The notes: a model not told the origin generated them from the sequence alone. A stretch of DNA of 64,000 nucleotides from Balneola sp. (GCA_017643645.1 JAEPNB010000002.1:186001-250000), one strand, 5' to 3'. Shown: positions 26,127-35,584, numbered from the stretch's first letter. Made by a program: numbers and translations.

Positions 26127-27101
26127 ATGTCATTACATAATCATTATTACTACGATGAGGAAAGCTGTGAATTTATACCAATGGAGTATAATAAAGCAGA
26201 GCAAATCATCTATAACTTATCTATCTGGATATTAACAGGTGTGTTTTTATCCGGACTGGGCATTATTTTTCTTTCCAGTTATGTCGGTACACCGGCTGAA
26301 TTAGCTCTTAAAGCTGAAAATGAAATTCTTTTTAAACAGCTTGAAACGACCAAAAAATCAATTCTTGATATTGACAGCCAGCTCAAAGAAATTGCAGAAG
26401 CTGACAATGAAGTTTATCGTTCTGTATTAGGTTTGGAAGAAATTTCAACTGATGAGCGTGAAGCAGGCTCAGGTGGAGGTGCTCCTAACCCGGAATTCGA
26501 TGTTTATAATCAATCCACAGCTGATCTTTTGAGATGGACATCTTCGAAAATTGACAATCTGGAACGACGCATCAGCATTCAGAAACTAAGTTTCGAAGAA
26601 CTCAAGCAATCATACAACACCAATAAGGACAAATTACAACACTTACCTGCTATAAAACCAACAGCTGGTATTTTGCTGAGTAGTTTTGGAATGAGAGAGC
26701 ATCCTGTTTTAGGTTATACAAGAACGCACGGCGGTGCTGACTTCCGTGCTGATATTGGAAGTTCTGTTTATTCTACCGCAAACGGAAAGATTAAGTATGT
26801 CGGACTTAGAGGAACTCTTGGTCGTATAATTGTTATTGATCATGGATACGGTTATGAAACACTTTACGCTCACCTTTCCAGCGTCCCAAAAGACATTAAA
26901 CGTGGAACTGAAGTAAAAAGAGGTCAACTAATCGGTTATTCAGGTAATTCCGGATTAACGGAAGGTCCCCATCTTCACTATGAGATTCATTTAAACAAAC
27001 AGAAAGTGAATCCTATAAATTATCTTTTTGCCGATATCTCACCTGAAGAATATCTCCTCTTTCAGGAAATAGCCCGAAAAAACACTAAATCAATGGACTG
27101 A
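26127..27101 (+). CDS. membrane-anchored M23 (LytM) peptidase
   Basis: A murein endopeptidase-type protein (324 aa). The short cytoplasmic start is followed by one membrane span (about 32-52), a coiled-coil region (60-110 and 150-200), a GSGGGAP linker, and the LytM domain from about 215. The metal-site block is THGGADFRAD, in which Ala replaces the usual Val/Ile, followed by GYETLYAHLSS and the HxH in GPHLHYE. The zinc residues appear intact, so it may be an active endopeptidase or, like EnvC, an activator of amidases. It has its own promoter and is not obviously in an operon. Confidence 0.92.
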   Translation: MSLHNHYYYDEESCEFIPMEYNKAEQIIYNLSIWILTGVFLSGLGIIFLSSYVGTPAELALKAENEILFKQLETTKKSILDIDSQLKEIAEADNEVYRSVLGLEEISTDEREAGSGGGAPNPEFDVYNQSTADLLRWTSSKIDNLERRISIQKLSFEELKQSYNTNKDKLQHLPAIKPTAGILLSSFGMREHPVLGYTRTHGGADFRADIGSSVYSTANGKIKYVGLRGTLGRIIVIDHGYGYETLYAHLSSVPKDIKRGTEVKRGQLIGYSGNSGLTEGPHLHYEIHLNKQKVNPINYLFADISPEEYLLFQEIARKNTKSMD

Positions 27102-27185
27102 TTGCACATTATTTTGCAATTCCATTAAGCATAAGTCCTCCCTTTTCTTTTTCTTGAATCAAATTTCAAATCTTAAGTTGTATTC

Positions 27186-28559
27186 ATGAAACTGAACAAA
27201 TTCTACTTTACCCTGTTTGCTTTATTTTTAGTAATTCCCGGAGTAAGTCAACCTCTGGTTAAGCAAAACATTAAAGAAACATCCGATAAACTCATTAAAG
27301 CAGCGCTGGCTAATAACCTGGGCTTTGAAAGATTAGCTCATTTAACAGACTATTACGGTCCCAGGTTAAGTGGTTCTGAAGTACTTGAACAAGGAATTGA
27401 TTGGGTAGTTCAGGAAATGGAAAAAGATGGCTTTGACAGAGTTTGGACGCAGCCTGTGACTGTTCCTCACTGGGTTCGAGGAAAAGAATCTGCCACACTT
27501 GAAGCACCTATCCAAAAAGAATTACCTATGGCGAGTCTGGGTGGAAGCGTTGGAACTCCTGAGGAAGGAATTACTGCCGAAATTATGCTGGTTAAAAGTT
27601 TTGAGGATCTGGAAAAAAGAGGATCTGAAGCTAAAGGAAAAATTGTTCTTTTTAATGTTCCTTTTACTACATACGGACAAACTGTTCAGTATAGAGTTAA
27701 TGGTGCGTCTGCAGCTGCTAAGCACGGGGCTGTTGCAAGTGCACTGGCATCAGTGGCTTCCTATTCCATGCAAACTCCACATACTGGAACAATGAGCTAT
27801 GAAGATGGAGTAAAAAAAATTCCTCATGCAGCTATTACTGTTGAAGACGCCAACCTGATAGAACGATTTATAAAACGAGGTGAGACCGTTACCCTTACTT
27901 TAAAGATGGAAGCTGAAAATTTGCCGGATGCCCAATCCAGAAATGTAATTGCTGAGATTAAAGGAAGTGAGTTTCCGGAAGAGATCATTGTAATGGGCGG
28001 ACATATTGACGCTTGGGATAATGGACACGGAGCTATGGATGATGGCGGAGGCTGTGTTGCGGCCTGGGAAGCTCTAAGATTAATCAAAGAAACAGGAGTA
28101 CGACCAAAAAGAACCATTCGTGTTGTCTTATGGACGAATGAAGAAAATGGTTTAAGAGGCGCAAATGAATATTTAAGATGGGTAAAAGAAGATGAGAAAT
28201 CATTAAATAATCATATTCTGGCTATGGAGTCGGATGCCGGAGTTTTTGATCCAATTGGATTCGGATTTAGCGGAAGTGACGATGCTTATAAAATTCTAAG
28301 TTCTATCGGTGAACTACTTAAGTCTGCGGATTCCGGAGAAGTAAGAAAAGGTGGTGGTGGAGCTGATATTGGTCCGTTAATGAGAAATGGTGTTCCCGGA
28401 ATGGGCTTAAATGTTGATGGTAGTAAATACTTTTGGTTTCATCATACTGCTGTTGATACAATCGACAAGCTGAATATTGATGATTTCAATGAGTGCGTAG
28501 CAACAATGGCTGTATTTGCATATGCGGTTGCAGATCTCGATGTGAGATTACCACGTTAG
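27186..28559 (+). CDS. secreted M28 metallopeptidase, carboxypeptidase Q-like
   Basis: An exported aminopeptidase/dipeptidase (457 aa). The signal peptide MKLNKFYFTLFALFLVIPGVSQ is followed by a PA-type insert (about 110-230). The co-catalytic zinc site appears in order: GGHIDAWDNGHGAMDDGGG (His and bridging Asp), TNEENGLRGANEY (general base Glu and zinc Glu), MESDAG (zinc Asp) and WFHHTAVDT (last His). This order and length fit plasma glutamate carboxypeptidase relatives, which act on dipeptides. Its 3' end overlaps the convergent trmH by 4 nt. Confidence 0.93.
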   Translation: MKLNKFYFTLFALFLVIPGVSQPLVKQNIKETSDKLIKAALANNLGFERLAHLTDYYGPRLSGSEVLEQGIDWVVQEMEKDGFDRVWTQPVTVPHWVRGKESATLEAPIQKELPMASLGGSVGTPEEGITAEIMLVKSFEDLEKRGSEAKGKIVLFNVPFTTYGQTVQYRVNGASAAAKHGAVASALASVASYSMQTPHTGTMSYEDGVKKIPHAAITVEDANLIERFIKRGETVTLTLKMEAENLPDAQSRNVIAEIKGSEFPEEIIVMGGHIDAWDNGHGAMDDGGGCVAAWEALRLIKETGVRPKRTIRVVLWTNEENGLRGANEYLRWVKEDEKSLNNHILAMESDAGVFDPIGFGFSGSDDAYKILSSIGELLKSADSGEVRKGGGGADIGPLMRNGVPGMGLNVDGSKYFWFHHTAVDTIDKLNIDDFNECVATMAVFAYAVADLDVRLPR

Positions 28560-29236
28560 GAGATATTTTCAGATAACCATTTTTCAGCAAGCTGATCTCC
28601 TGCTTTGATGGATTTTTTAACCCATTCCAGCAGGAGCTCTTCCCTCCTGTTTTCAGACAAAGTCCATTCAGATTTTGCAACAGATTTACGTAGTCTGGTT
28701 GAAGTATCGTACAAACAAATTGCTGCACTTACTGATATATTAAAGCTTTCACTAAAACCGGACATCGGTATTTTTACAAATGCATCTGCTTGCTCCATAA
28801 CCTGATCTGTAACTCCGTCCAGCTCTGTCCCAAAAACCAGAGCAGTAGGTTTTGAAATATCCAGCTCGTCTAAATTATGATCGTTTTCATGAGGAGTTGT
28901 AGCCACAATTTGGTATCCCTTACCTCTTAAAGCTTCGAAACAATCCGCAACATTATCTGAAGAAGGATTTTTATAACGGTGTAATGATAGCCATTGATCT
29001 GCTCCAATAGTAACTTCAGATGAAGCATCGAAAATGTTATTATTTTCAATCACATGAACATTCTGAATACCAAATCCGTCGCAGCTTCTTAATACAGCAC
29101 TGGCATTATGCGGTTGATAAATATCTTCCAAAACGACAGTTATGTGTTCAGTTCTTTCATCTAAAACCTCATTGATTCGTTCCCATCGGGCTTCAGAAAT
29201 AAACTCCTTCAGATACTCAATTAATTGATTGTTCAT
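28556..29236 (-). CDS. trmH: tRNA (guanosine-18-2'-O)-methyltransferase TrmH
   Basis: SPOUT-class methyltransferase (226 aa) that methylates the ribose of G18 in the tRNA D-loop. Motif 1 is NASAVLRSCDGFG with its Asn and Arg, motif 2 is LVFGTELDGVTD and motif 3 is FSESFNISVSAAI, which form the trefoil knot. A TrmH C-terminal helical extension (about 185-226) is present. Overlaps the 3' end of the convergent M28 peptidase gene by 4 nt. A terminator for the response regulator gene lies just upstream. Confidence 0.93.
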   Translation of the reverse strand: MNNQLIEYLKEFISEARWERINEVLDERTEHITVVLEDIYQPHNASAVLRSCDGFGIQNVHVIENNNIFDASSEVTIGADQWLSLHRYKNPSSDNVADCFEALRGKGYQIVATTPHENDHNLDELDISKPTALVFGTELDGVTDQVMEQADAFVKIPMSGFSESFNISVSAAICLYDTSTRLRKSVAKSEWTLSENRREELLLEWVKKSIKAGDQLAEKWLSENIS

Positions 29237-29255
29237 GTGTGAAATTTAAATAAAA

Positions 29256-29284
29256 AAAGCCGTCTCTTATTCAGAAACGGCTTT
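29256..29284 (-). terminator. Rho-independent terminator of the response regulator gene
   Basis: Inverted repeat AAAGCCGT and ACGGCTTT with a short extension after one mismatch. On the minus strand the stem is followed by a run of seven T (29252-29258). It lies 17 nt past the regulator stop and 20 nt before trmH, so it isolates the two same-strand genes. Confidence 0.85.
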
Positions 29285-29300
29285 AGTAAAGTCTATTCTA

Positions 29301-29972
29301 TCAGTTACAGCGAAAAGTAAATCCTTTCTTTCGTATCGTTTCAATGTAATCTGTTTCGGTATATTCACGAATTTTCTTTCTCAGATAGCTGATATACACA
29401 TTTATATAATTAGTTTGTGTATCGAAGTGAATATCCCACACTTTTTCAGCGAGTTCTTCCTGTGTGATAATTCTGTTTTTATTCTTTATAAAATATACAA
29501 GCAAATTAAACTCATTATTGGTGAGCTGAAGTTTGTTATCTTTTACAGTGCATTCTCGTTTCAATAAATGAACATTAATTTCGCCGCAGATAAGGGTCTG
29601 ATCGCCGGAGGATTCTGTTCTACGTTGAATCGCTTCCATCCTTGCCAGTAACTCTTCAGTGTTAAAGGGTTTGGTCAAATAATCATCTGCTCCAACCTTA
29701 AGACACTTTACTTTAACATCTGTTTCCTGTTCACCCGAAAGTATTAGTACAGGAGTAACTACTCCTTCATCCCGGATATATTTACAAACTTCATATCCGT
29801 CACCATCAGGTAATCCCAGATCAAGAACAATCATTTCAAATTTTTCACCGGTTGCTAAAGCCTGACCGTCCTTAGCTGTTTCCGCTGTAATTACTGTATT
29901 GTCGTTATGTTCCAAAACTGCTTTTACAAGCGTTCTAACTGAAGGATCGTCTTCAACAACAAGAATTTTCAT
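29301..29972 (-). CDS. OmpR/PhoB-family response regulator
   Basis: A DNA-binding two-component regulator (223 aa). The receiver domain has Glu7-Asp8-Asp9, acceptor Asp51 (MIVLDLGLPDGDG), the switch Ser in LILSGEQ and Lys in YLTKPFN. The winged-helix domain (about 130-223) shows LTNNEFNLLVYFIKN and the recognition-helix segment QTNYINVYISYLRKKI, ending with the wing GFTFRCN. No histidine kinase is adjacent, so its partner must be elsewhere. It has its own leader of about 100 nt and a strong terminator, consistent with a single-gene transcript. Confidence 0.94.
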   Translation of the reverse strand: MKILVVEDDPSVRTLVKAVLEHNDNTVITAETAKDGQALATGEKFEMIVLDLGLPDGDGYEVCKYIRDEGVVTPVLILSGEQETDVKVKCLKVGADDYLTKPFNTEELLARMEAIQRRTESSGDQTLICGEINVHLLKRECTVKDNKLQLTNNEFNLLVYFIKNKNRIITQEELAEKVWDIHFDTQTNYINVYISYLRKKIREYTETDYIETIRKKGFTFRCN

Positions 29973-30079
29973 ATGCTATTTATATTAGTTGACTGATCAG
30001 GTTACTCTTTAATGTTAGTTAGAAAAAATTAACAAACATTAGAAAGAAAACCTAACCACTGTTCAAAAATTATTAGAAA

Positions 30080-30769
30080 TTAGTATCCGTTTTCCTTAAG
30101 CCAGAGGACACTTTCCGCTATAAATGGTTGCGAGAGATTGTGTTGCGCTTTTATTAGTTTAAACTGTGCGTTATAATCTTCCTTTTTTAACTTTTCGATT
30201 TCTTTCTTTTGTGGCTCCGGAAAAACACTCTCATCCTCCGCACCATGCAGGGCCAACACGTTAATATGTTTCGCTTCATGCAATCTGTCAGAGAAAACCT
30301 CGGTTTTTATTCTGGCTCCAATTATGATTGCATCATTCACGTGTTTCCACCTTGAAAGCATAAAATAACCTGCGAGATATCCACCCATAGAATATCCAAA
30401 TAAGCATAATCTGGTTACTTCTATGTTTGGTAATAATCCATCAATGATCTCCTGAATAAATTCGGATGACAGCTCCATAGATTTAACAAACTGTTGTTGC
30501 TCTCCGTCATACAAATACCAACTTCTACCCCAATCTTCTACTTGTTTAGAACGAGTTGTGTCATACAAGGGATAAGGTGCCTGAATGAATAAGTGGTAGG
30601 CGTTCAACTCCGTCAATGGATTCACTATTTTCTCAAACCTATCAATATTTTGATTAAACCCATGCAAGTATACGATTAAAGGTTTTGTTCCTTTCTGTCC
30701 TGTCTCATACAATTTATATGGTACTTCTATTTTGAACGATGCCTTACCTGAAACCAAAACTTCTTTCAT
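30080..30769 (-). CDS. alpha/beta hydrolase, esterase/dienelactone hydrolase-like
   Basis: A cytoplasmic serine hydrolase (229 aa from the ATG at 30769; a GTG at 30793 would add 8 residues). The nucleophile elbow is LFGYSMGGYLAG, the acid lies in LHGAEDESVFP, and the histidine in KAQHNLSQP. The oxyanion segment is IVYLHGFNQN. The fold resembles phospholipase/carboxylesterase and phthiocerol-type esterases; the substrate is unknown. I preferred the ATG because MKEVLVSGKASF begins a typical first strand. It is divergent from bioB, with about 120 nt between the two starts. Confidence 0.85.
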   Translation of the reverse strand: MKEVLVSGKASFKIEVPYKLYETGQKGTKPLIVYLHGFNQNIDRFEKIVNPLTELNAYHLFIQAPYPLYDTTRSKQVEDWGRSWYLYDGEQQQFVKSMELSSEFIQEIIDGLLPNIEVTRLCLFGYSMGGYLAGYFMLSRWKHVNDAIIIGARIKTEVFSDRLHEAKHINVLALHGAEDESVFPEPQKKEIEKLKKEDYNAQFKLIKAQHNLSQPFIAESVLWLKENGY

Positions 30770-30824
30770 AATATTTTTATCCAACGATAGCACTTTTATT
30801 CCATTTAATAAATGAAATTATGGA

Positions 30825-30855
30825 TTGGCATTTGAGCCGATACCTCTTACTTTTG
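30825..30855 (+). promoter_or_regulatory. candidate bioB promoter (TTG / TAnnTTTG)
   Basis: A -7 box TACTTTTG at 30848-30855 matches TAnnTTTG exactly, with TTG at 30825-30827 20 bp upstream. The predicted leader to the bioB ATG at 30889 is about 28 nt. No biotin-repressor palindrome is evident. Confidence 0.6.
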
Positions 30856-30888
30856 GATGAGTAAATCATCATCAGAAAAAATATACTT

Positions 30889-31881
30889 ATGTCAGTGATT
30901 CGCAACGATTGGACCGAAGAAGAAATCTCAGAGATCTACAACACTCCATTGATGGAGTTAATTTACAGAGCTGCTACAGTCCATCGCGAATATCATGAAA
31001 CTGGCGAAGTTCAGGTCTGTACTCTTCTCTCGATAAAAACAGGTGGTTGTTCGGAAGACTGCGCTTACTGCCCGCAATCAGCTCGTTACGATACCGGTGT
31101 TGACTCAGAGAAAATGATGCCTAAGGAGATGATTCTCGCTTCGGCTGAGCGAGCTAAAGAAGCCGGAAGTACTCGTTTTTGTATGGGTGCAGCCTGGAGA
31201 AGTGCCAGACGAAACAAAGATTTTGATGAAGTTCTTGACGTGGTTTCTTCAGTGGCTGATATGGGACTTGAAGTGTGCGCTACACTTGGAATGCTGAATA
31301 ATGAACAAGCTGCTCAGCTTAAAGAAGCCGGATTGTATGCTTACAACCACAATCTGGATTCCAGCGAAGACTTTTATAAAAAAATTATTACCACCCGTTC
31401 TTATGATGATCGCTTAGATACCATCAAAAAAGTTCAGGACAACAACATATCTGTTTGTTCGGGTGGAATTATTGGAATGGGCGAAACGCATGAAGACAGA
31501 ATCGGTTTGCTTTACACACTGTCTAACTTAGATCAGCATCCGGAATCTGTTCCCGTAAACGCTTTGATAGCTGTAAAAGGAACTCCGATGGAAAATCAGC
31601 CTAAAGTTCCAAGCTGGGATATGGCTCGAATGATCGCAACGGCCAGAATTTTGATGCCGCAATCTATGGTTCGCCTTTCTGCAGGTCGTGTTAGAATGAA
31701 TTTCGAAGAACAAGCACTTTGCTTTATGGCAGGAGCTAATTCCATCTTTACCGGAGAGAAATTACTTACCACCGACAACAATGAACTGGACGAAGACATG
31801 CATATGTTTGAGTTATTTGGATTGAAGCCACGACCTTCTTACAAAAACGCGAAGCCTGAGCATGTACCGGTTAATGTTTGA
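30889..31881 (+). CDS. bioB: biotin synthase
   Basis: Radical SAM enzyme that inserts sulfur into dethiobiotin. The [4Fe-4S] cluster cysteines are Cys54, Cys58 and Cys61 in GGCSEDCAYCPQSAR, and the later MGAAWRSARR, CATLGML, YNHNLDSSEDFY and CSGGIIGMGET blocks match BioB, including cysteines for the [2Fe-2S] cluster. The Arg ligand is in MVRLSAGRVRM. Length (330 aa) is normal, although the C-terminus is slightly shorter than in E. coli. It stands alone here; other bio genes are not in the window. Confidence 0.97.
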   Translation: MSVIRNDWTEEEISEIYNTPLMELIYRAATVHREYHETGEVQVCTLLSIKTGGCSEDCAYCPQSARYDTGVDSEKMMPKEMILASAERAKEAGSTRFCMGAAWRSARRNKDFDEVLDVVSSVADMGLEVCATLGMLNNEQAAQLKEAGLYAYNHNLDSSEDFYKKIITTRSYDDRLDTIKKVQDNNISVCSGGIIGMGETHEDRIGLLYTLSNLDQHPESVPVNALIAVKGTPMENQPKVPSWDMARMIATARILMPQSMVRLSAGRVRMNFEEQALCFMAGANSIFTGEKLLTTDNNELDEDMHMFELFGLKPRPSYKNAKPEHVPVNV

Positions 31882-31934
31882 TTATTTGATCATAATTTGA
31901 TTTTATATAGATTGAGATAACTAATACTGATGCT

Positions 31935-32168
31935 ATGAAGAGTAAACTTAAAGAAATTAAAACGTCTGCTCTTAATCTTGATGAAAAAGACCGAATTGAA
32001 CTTTTACAATCCCTTGTAGAGAGTTTGGACAGAAATAAAACACTGTTATATGAAGATGAATGGCTGGATATCGCTCGAGAAAGAGAAGTCAATTATAAAG
32101 CTAAGAAATCATCATCAACTTCTTGGATTGAAATTAAAAAAGAGCTGAATAAGAAAATACAGTCTTAA
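31935..32168 (+). CDS. antitoxin, addiction module component (TIGR02574-like)
   Basis: A 77-residue, mostly helical protein with the family pattern ALNLDEKDRIELLQSLVESLD followed by WLDIAREREVNY and a Lys-rich end. Such proteins are paired with RelE/ParE-fold toxins and usually repress their own operon. The toxin gene begins 3 nt after its stop. The pair sits 53 nt downstream of bioB with no mobile-element borders, so it looks like a recently or independently acquired two-gene cassette. Confidence 0.85.
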   Translation: MKSKLKEIKTSALNLDEKDRIELLQSLVESLDRNKTLLYEDEWLDIAREREVNYKAKKSSSTSWIEIKKELNKKIQS

Positions 32169-32171
32169 AAA

Positions 32172-32465
32172 ATGTCTTTTTCTTTCGAGTTAGAGGATCA
32201 GGCTAAAAAAGACTTTTGGTCTACCTTCGATTACTATGCAAAAATAGACCAGGATCTTGCTTTCAAATTTTCACTGGATTTTGAAAATTCTGTTGAACAA
32301 ATCCTTCAATTTCCAGATTCAGGATTGCTTATTGGAGAAGGGTTTCATCGAATTTTGCTCTCATCATTCCCTAATTATATTATCTATAAAAAAATTAATG
32401 AGGATTTAATTGTTTGTTTTGCAGTTGGACATACAAGGCGAAAACCTGATTATTGGAAAGAATGA
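32172..32465 (+). CDS. RelE/ParE-fold toxin
   Basis: A 97-residue toxin of the ParE subgroup. The N-terminal helix pair FELEDQAKKDFWSTFDYYAKID, the middle FPDSGLLIGEGFHRILLSSFPNYIIYK and the C-terminal CFAVGHTRRKPDYWKE match the plasmid-stabilisation family, with Arg in HTRRKPDYW as in DNA-gyrase-targeting ParE proteins. It is translationally linked to the antitoxin (3-nt gap). Target, gyrase or ribosome-bound mRNA, cannot be decided from sequence, though the C-terminus favours ParE. Confidence 0.87.
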   Translation: MSFSFELEDQAKKDFWSTFDYYAKIDQDLAFKFSLDFENSVEQILQFPDSGLLIGEGFHRILLSSFPNYIIYKKINEDLIVCFAVGHTRRKPDYWKE

Positions 32466-32589
32466 GCCAGTTCAGGATTTTAAAAATTTATTTTTAAAAA
32501 AGAGAGGTAAACATTTACAAACTCTTTCTTAGCAGTACTTGTAAATCTTGGATAAGAAGGTGACTTTCAATAAACCCAAAAATGACTCA

Positions 32590-33483
32590 ATGAAATCACT
32601 TTCTTTTATTTTACTCGCTCTTTTCACAGCTGTATCCTGTACAACAGAAAAAAAGCAGCGAAAAACTGCCGATTTTGAGACTGTTCAGGATTCTACCTCC
32701 ATCCTCTTTTCTGTAGAAGGACTCAGCGGACCTGAAGCGGTTCGATATGATGAATTTCAAAATGTGTATTTCATTTCGAATTTCAATGGTGGTGGAAATG
32801 ATCTTGACAGCAATGGATTTATTACCAAAGTAGATGCTGATGGTAATGTCGTTGAAATGAATTTCATGACCGGAACAGATGAATTTCCATTTCACGCTCC
32901 ACGAGGGATGTATATCGAAAAAGGATCACTTTGGGTAGCTGATGTAACGGGGGTTCATGTCTTTGACACCAAAACCGGAGCTCAGGAAAAGTTCATTGAT
33001 TTTTCTTCCTTTGAGCCCGGATTCCTTAATGATATCTCAGGAGATGGCTCCGGTAGTATTTATGTTACTGATACCGGAAAACCTATCGTTTATAAAATAG
33101 AAAACGATTCTCCTACTATATTTCTGGATTCTCTGGCTATTTACCCAAACGGCGTAACTTATGATTCAGAGAATGAAATATTTGTTCTTGCACCATGGAG
33201 ACAAGACACTACGTTCTATTCTTTCGATTCAGCCGGAGAAGTTAAAACTCACTACACCTTCCAAGGCGGGAATTTTGATGGTTTAGAATTTGATGAAGGT
33301 ATGTTATTGGTGGCAAGTCAGGTTGACCAAAGTATTCGTGTAAATGACGGTAGTTCAAACAAGATACTGATCCATACCATTGGCAGACCTGCAGATATTG
33401 GCATCGACAGAACCAATAAGATCATTGCTGTTCCTTATATTGCACTCAATCGTGTCGATTTCTGGGGTTACTCCCGGAACTAA
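32590..33483 (+). CDS. SMP-30/NHL-type beta-propeller lipoprotein
   Basis: A lipoprotein (297 aa) with a six-bladed propeller fold of the SMP-30/strictosidine synthase-like class. The ATG at 32590 gives a clean signal MKSLSFILLALFTAVSC with the lipid Cys17; an upstream TTG frame would add 14 residues before this signal and is less likely. Blades are marked by GPEAVRYDEFQNVYFIS, HAPRGMYIEKGSLWVAD and PNGVTYDSENEIFVLA. Members bind divalent metals or hydrolyse lactones, but many in Bacteroidota are uncharacterised surface proteins. Function not assigned. Confidence 0.82.
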   Translation: MKSLSFILLALFTAVSCTTEKKQRKTADFETVQDSTSILFSVEGLSGPEAVRYDEFQNVYFISNFNGGGNDLDSNGFITKVDADGNVVEMNFMTGTDEFPFHAPRGMYIEKGSLWVADVTGVHVFDTKTGAQEKFIDFSSFEPGFLNDISGDGSGSIYVTDTGKPIVYKIENDSPTIFLDSLAIYPNGVTYDSENEIFVLAPWRQDTTFYSFDSAGEVKTHYTFQGGNFDGLEFDEGMLLVASQVDQSIRVNDGSSNKILIHTIGRPADIGIDRTNKIIAVPYIALNRVDFWGYSRN

Positions 33484-33542
33484 ATCTGTTCAGAGTAATT
33501 AACGTAGTTAACAATAGATAAATTAACCTGTTGATCTAAGTA

Positions 33543-34769
33543 ATGATACACATCGAAGACGAACAAAAAGAACTTGATCGCCTCACAAGACTAGCTGAAT
33601 TCGATATTGATTATTCAAAAGATTTTGAAGATCTGGATGATCTGTCAAAGCTTGCTGCTCATATTTCGGGAACACCAATTTCATTGATCAACCTGATCGG
33701 AGCCAACACTCAGTGGTCGATCTCAGATTATGGAATTGAGCAAGATCAGATGCCCCGAAAAGATTCGATTTGTGATCATACGATTTATGAAGAGGAATAT
33801 TTAGAGCTTTCTGATCTGCATAAAAGCAAGGAATTCAAGGATAAGCCTTATATAGCCGGTGAGCCTAATTTAAAGTATTATTTCGGGATTCCTTTGCGCA
33901 CTAAAGACGGCATTAACATAGGCGCCATTTGTGTGATGGACCAAACAAATCACTCCTTCCCTCCTGAAAAGATCGAAATGTTCAAGATCATAGCTGATGA
34001 AGTTATGAGACGACTGGAGCATTATAAATTAGTCAAAGATCTACGGGAAAAACTGGAAGAAGCAGATGATGTATCCCGAAAAGTAAGTCATGATATTCGC
34101 GGACCTATTGGTGGAATTATAGGTTTATCTCAGATCATAAGAGATAATGCTGAAGAGCAGGATATTTCCAATATCATTGAGTTGATCGAAATGATTAACA
34201 AAGGTGGAAAAACCGTTCTTGAGCTGGCTGATGAAATCCTGTCAACACACAGAAAAAGCGATGAGAAGCCGGACTTTAAAAGAGAATCATTTGATCTTTC
34301 TACACTGAAAGAAAAGCTTGTGGATCTGTACAAGCCACAGGCACAGCTTAAAGACATTGACTTCAGAGTTCAGATCGAAATAGTAAACAAAGAGCTGTTG
34401 TTCCCCAAAAACAAAATGTTACAGATATTCGGAAATATGATCTCCAATGCAATAAAGTTCACTAACCCAAACGGCAATGTTGTAGTAACTCTCGATTTTG
34501 AAGAAATCAAAGATTCCAGATCTCTGTTAAACTTCAGTGTTAAAGATGACGGTGTAGGCATGACTGAGCAGCAAATCGAACAAATGATTAATCATCAGGC
34601 CAAATCAACTCCAGGAACAAATGATGAGCGTGGTTTTGGCTTTGGGTTTCAACTTTCAAAACACCTTATCAATACTCTTAAAGGAACTATTGAAATTAAA
34701 TCAGAGCTAAACAAAGGAACTGAGATTATGGTACATCTACCGGTAAAGATCTTCGATCAAAAGAATTAG
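33543..34769 (+). CDS. GAF-domain sensor histidine kinase
   Basis: A soluble kinase (408 aa): N-terminal GAF domain (about 12-160, SKLAAHISGTPISLINLIG through LGAICVMDQ-like region), a short coiled coil, HisKA with His183 in KVSHDIRGPIGGIIG, and HATPase with N-box FGNMISNAIKFTNP, G1 DDGVGM and G2 GFGFGFQLSKHL. There is no membrane span, so it senses a cytoplasmic small molecule or partner. No response regulator is adjacent; the lone receiver at 1389 and the OmpR-type regulator at 29301 are possible partners only in principle. Its 3' end overlaps the convergent DUF547 gene by 4 nt. Confidence 0.92.
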   Translation: MIHIEDEQKELDRLTRLAEFDIDYSKDFEDLDDLSKLAAHISGTPISLINLIGANTQWSISDYGIEQDQMPRKDSICDHTIYEEEYLELSDLHKSKEFKDKPYIAGEPNLKYYFGIPLRTKDGINIGAICVMDQTNHSFPPEKIEMFKIIADEVMRRLEHYKLVKDLREKLEEADDVSRKVSHDIRGPIGGIIGLSQIIRDNAEEQDISNIIELIEMINKGGKTVLELADEILSTHRKSDEKPDFKRESFDLSTLKEKLVDLYKPQAQLKDIDFRVQIEIVNKELLFPKNKMLQIFGNMISNAIKFTNPNGNVVVTLDFEEIKDSRSLLNFSVKDDGVGMTEQQIEQMINHQAKSTPGTNDERGFGFGFQLSKHLINTLKGTIEIKSELNKGTEIMVHLPVKIFDQKN

Positions 34770-35584
34770 ATGTCTTTGTAATTATCCAATTCCAAGGTCC
34801 AGTCGTATTCCAGAAAACTTACTGAAGGATCGGCATCTTTTGGAATGATCTCGTACTTCTTTAACATTTCTACGGCTCCGGATTTACCCCCGAAGTCGGC
34901 ACGAAACCAACTCATAAGTGCATTTACCTTCACTTTGTCTTTATCAACATCGTATTCCGTAGTCTTTTCCAGATATTGTTTGGAGGAGATATCGAGTTGC
35001 TCTTCTACCCTTTCAGGGTCATAAATGGCAATATACGGACACGCTTTAGCTCCGCAATTCAAAGCAAAGTGAACCCGTGGATCAACTTCTTCCCAACGGA
35101 ACATCACTTCATAATCGCTTGGAAACCATTTATCCCAATACCCCAAAGAAAGCTTGATCTTGGAATGACGAATAATTCCGTGCTCGATGGTATCAAAACT
35201 CAATTCTTTTCCGGCTATGGTTACCTGAGGTGATGAAAAGAAGTTATATCCGAAAAATGAGTTTCTATCTTCAAAGAGTTCCGGCTTATCCAGCAACAAG
35301 ATCTGTACGTATGCATTGTAGATATTCAACCAAAAAGCCTTTTTCTCAGATTCTGTGTCCAGATTAGCATTTAATTCCTCTTGAGAAACCTCAGCAAGTT
35401 TACTTTCGATCTGTTTTGTTGGTTTGCCGTCCCGAACGTTTTGCAACAGGATCATAGACAGCTCGGCAAAAGAGGTGTCCGCATTCAGACTATCCATTTC
35501 CTGAGCCTGAACATTTTGTACAGAAAGGAGCACAAAAAAGGTTAAAAACAGGATGTAAATTGGTTTCATATTTAGATTGTTCAT
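34766..35584 (-). CDS. exported DUF547 protein
   Basis: A 272-residue protein with an N-terminal Sec signal (MKPIYILFLTFFVLLSVQNVQAQ); the ATG at 35569 would start directly at this signal and remove five residues. The DUF547 hallmarks FWLNIYNAYVQ, IEHGIIRHSKI and DPRVHFALNCGAKACP are present. The domain has a papain-like arrangement with a conserved Cys-His pair (Cys in NCGAKACP), but activity is unproven. It is divergent from the TIGR04283-type glycosyltransferase. Confidence 0.88.
   Translation of the reverse strand: MNNLNMKPIYILFLTFFVLLSVQNVQAQEMDSLNADTSFAELSMILLQNVRDGKPTKQIESKLAEVSQEELNANLDTESEKKAFWLNIYNAYVQILLLDKPELFEDRNSFFGYNFFSSPQVTIAGKELSFDTIEHGIIRHSKIKLSLGYWDKWFPSDYEVMFRWEEVDPRVHFALNCGAKACPYIAIYDPERVEEQLDISSKQYLEKTTEYDVDKDKVKVNALMSWFRADFGGKSGAVEMLKKYEIIPKDADPSVSFLEYDWTLELDNYKDI

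Noticed and set aside
27499-27795. Plus-strand frame inside the M28 peptidase gene
   Set aside because: Out-of-frame shadow; Leu-rich translation with no family features.
30831-30834. TTTG as the -33 element for bioB
   Set aside because: Only 13 bp from the -7 box; TTG at 30825 has the usual spacing.
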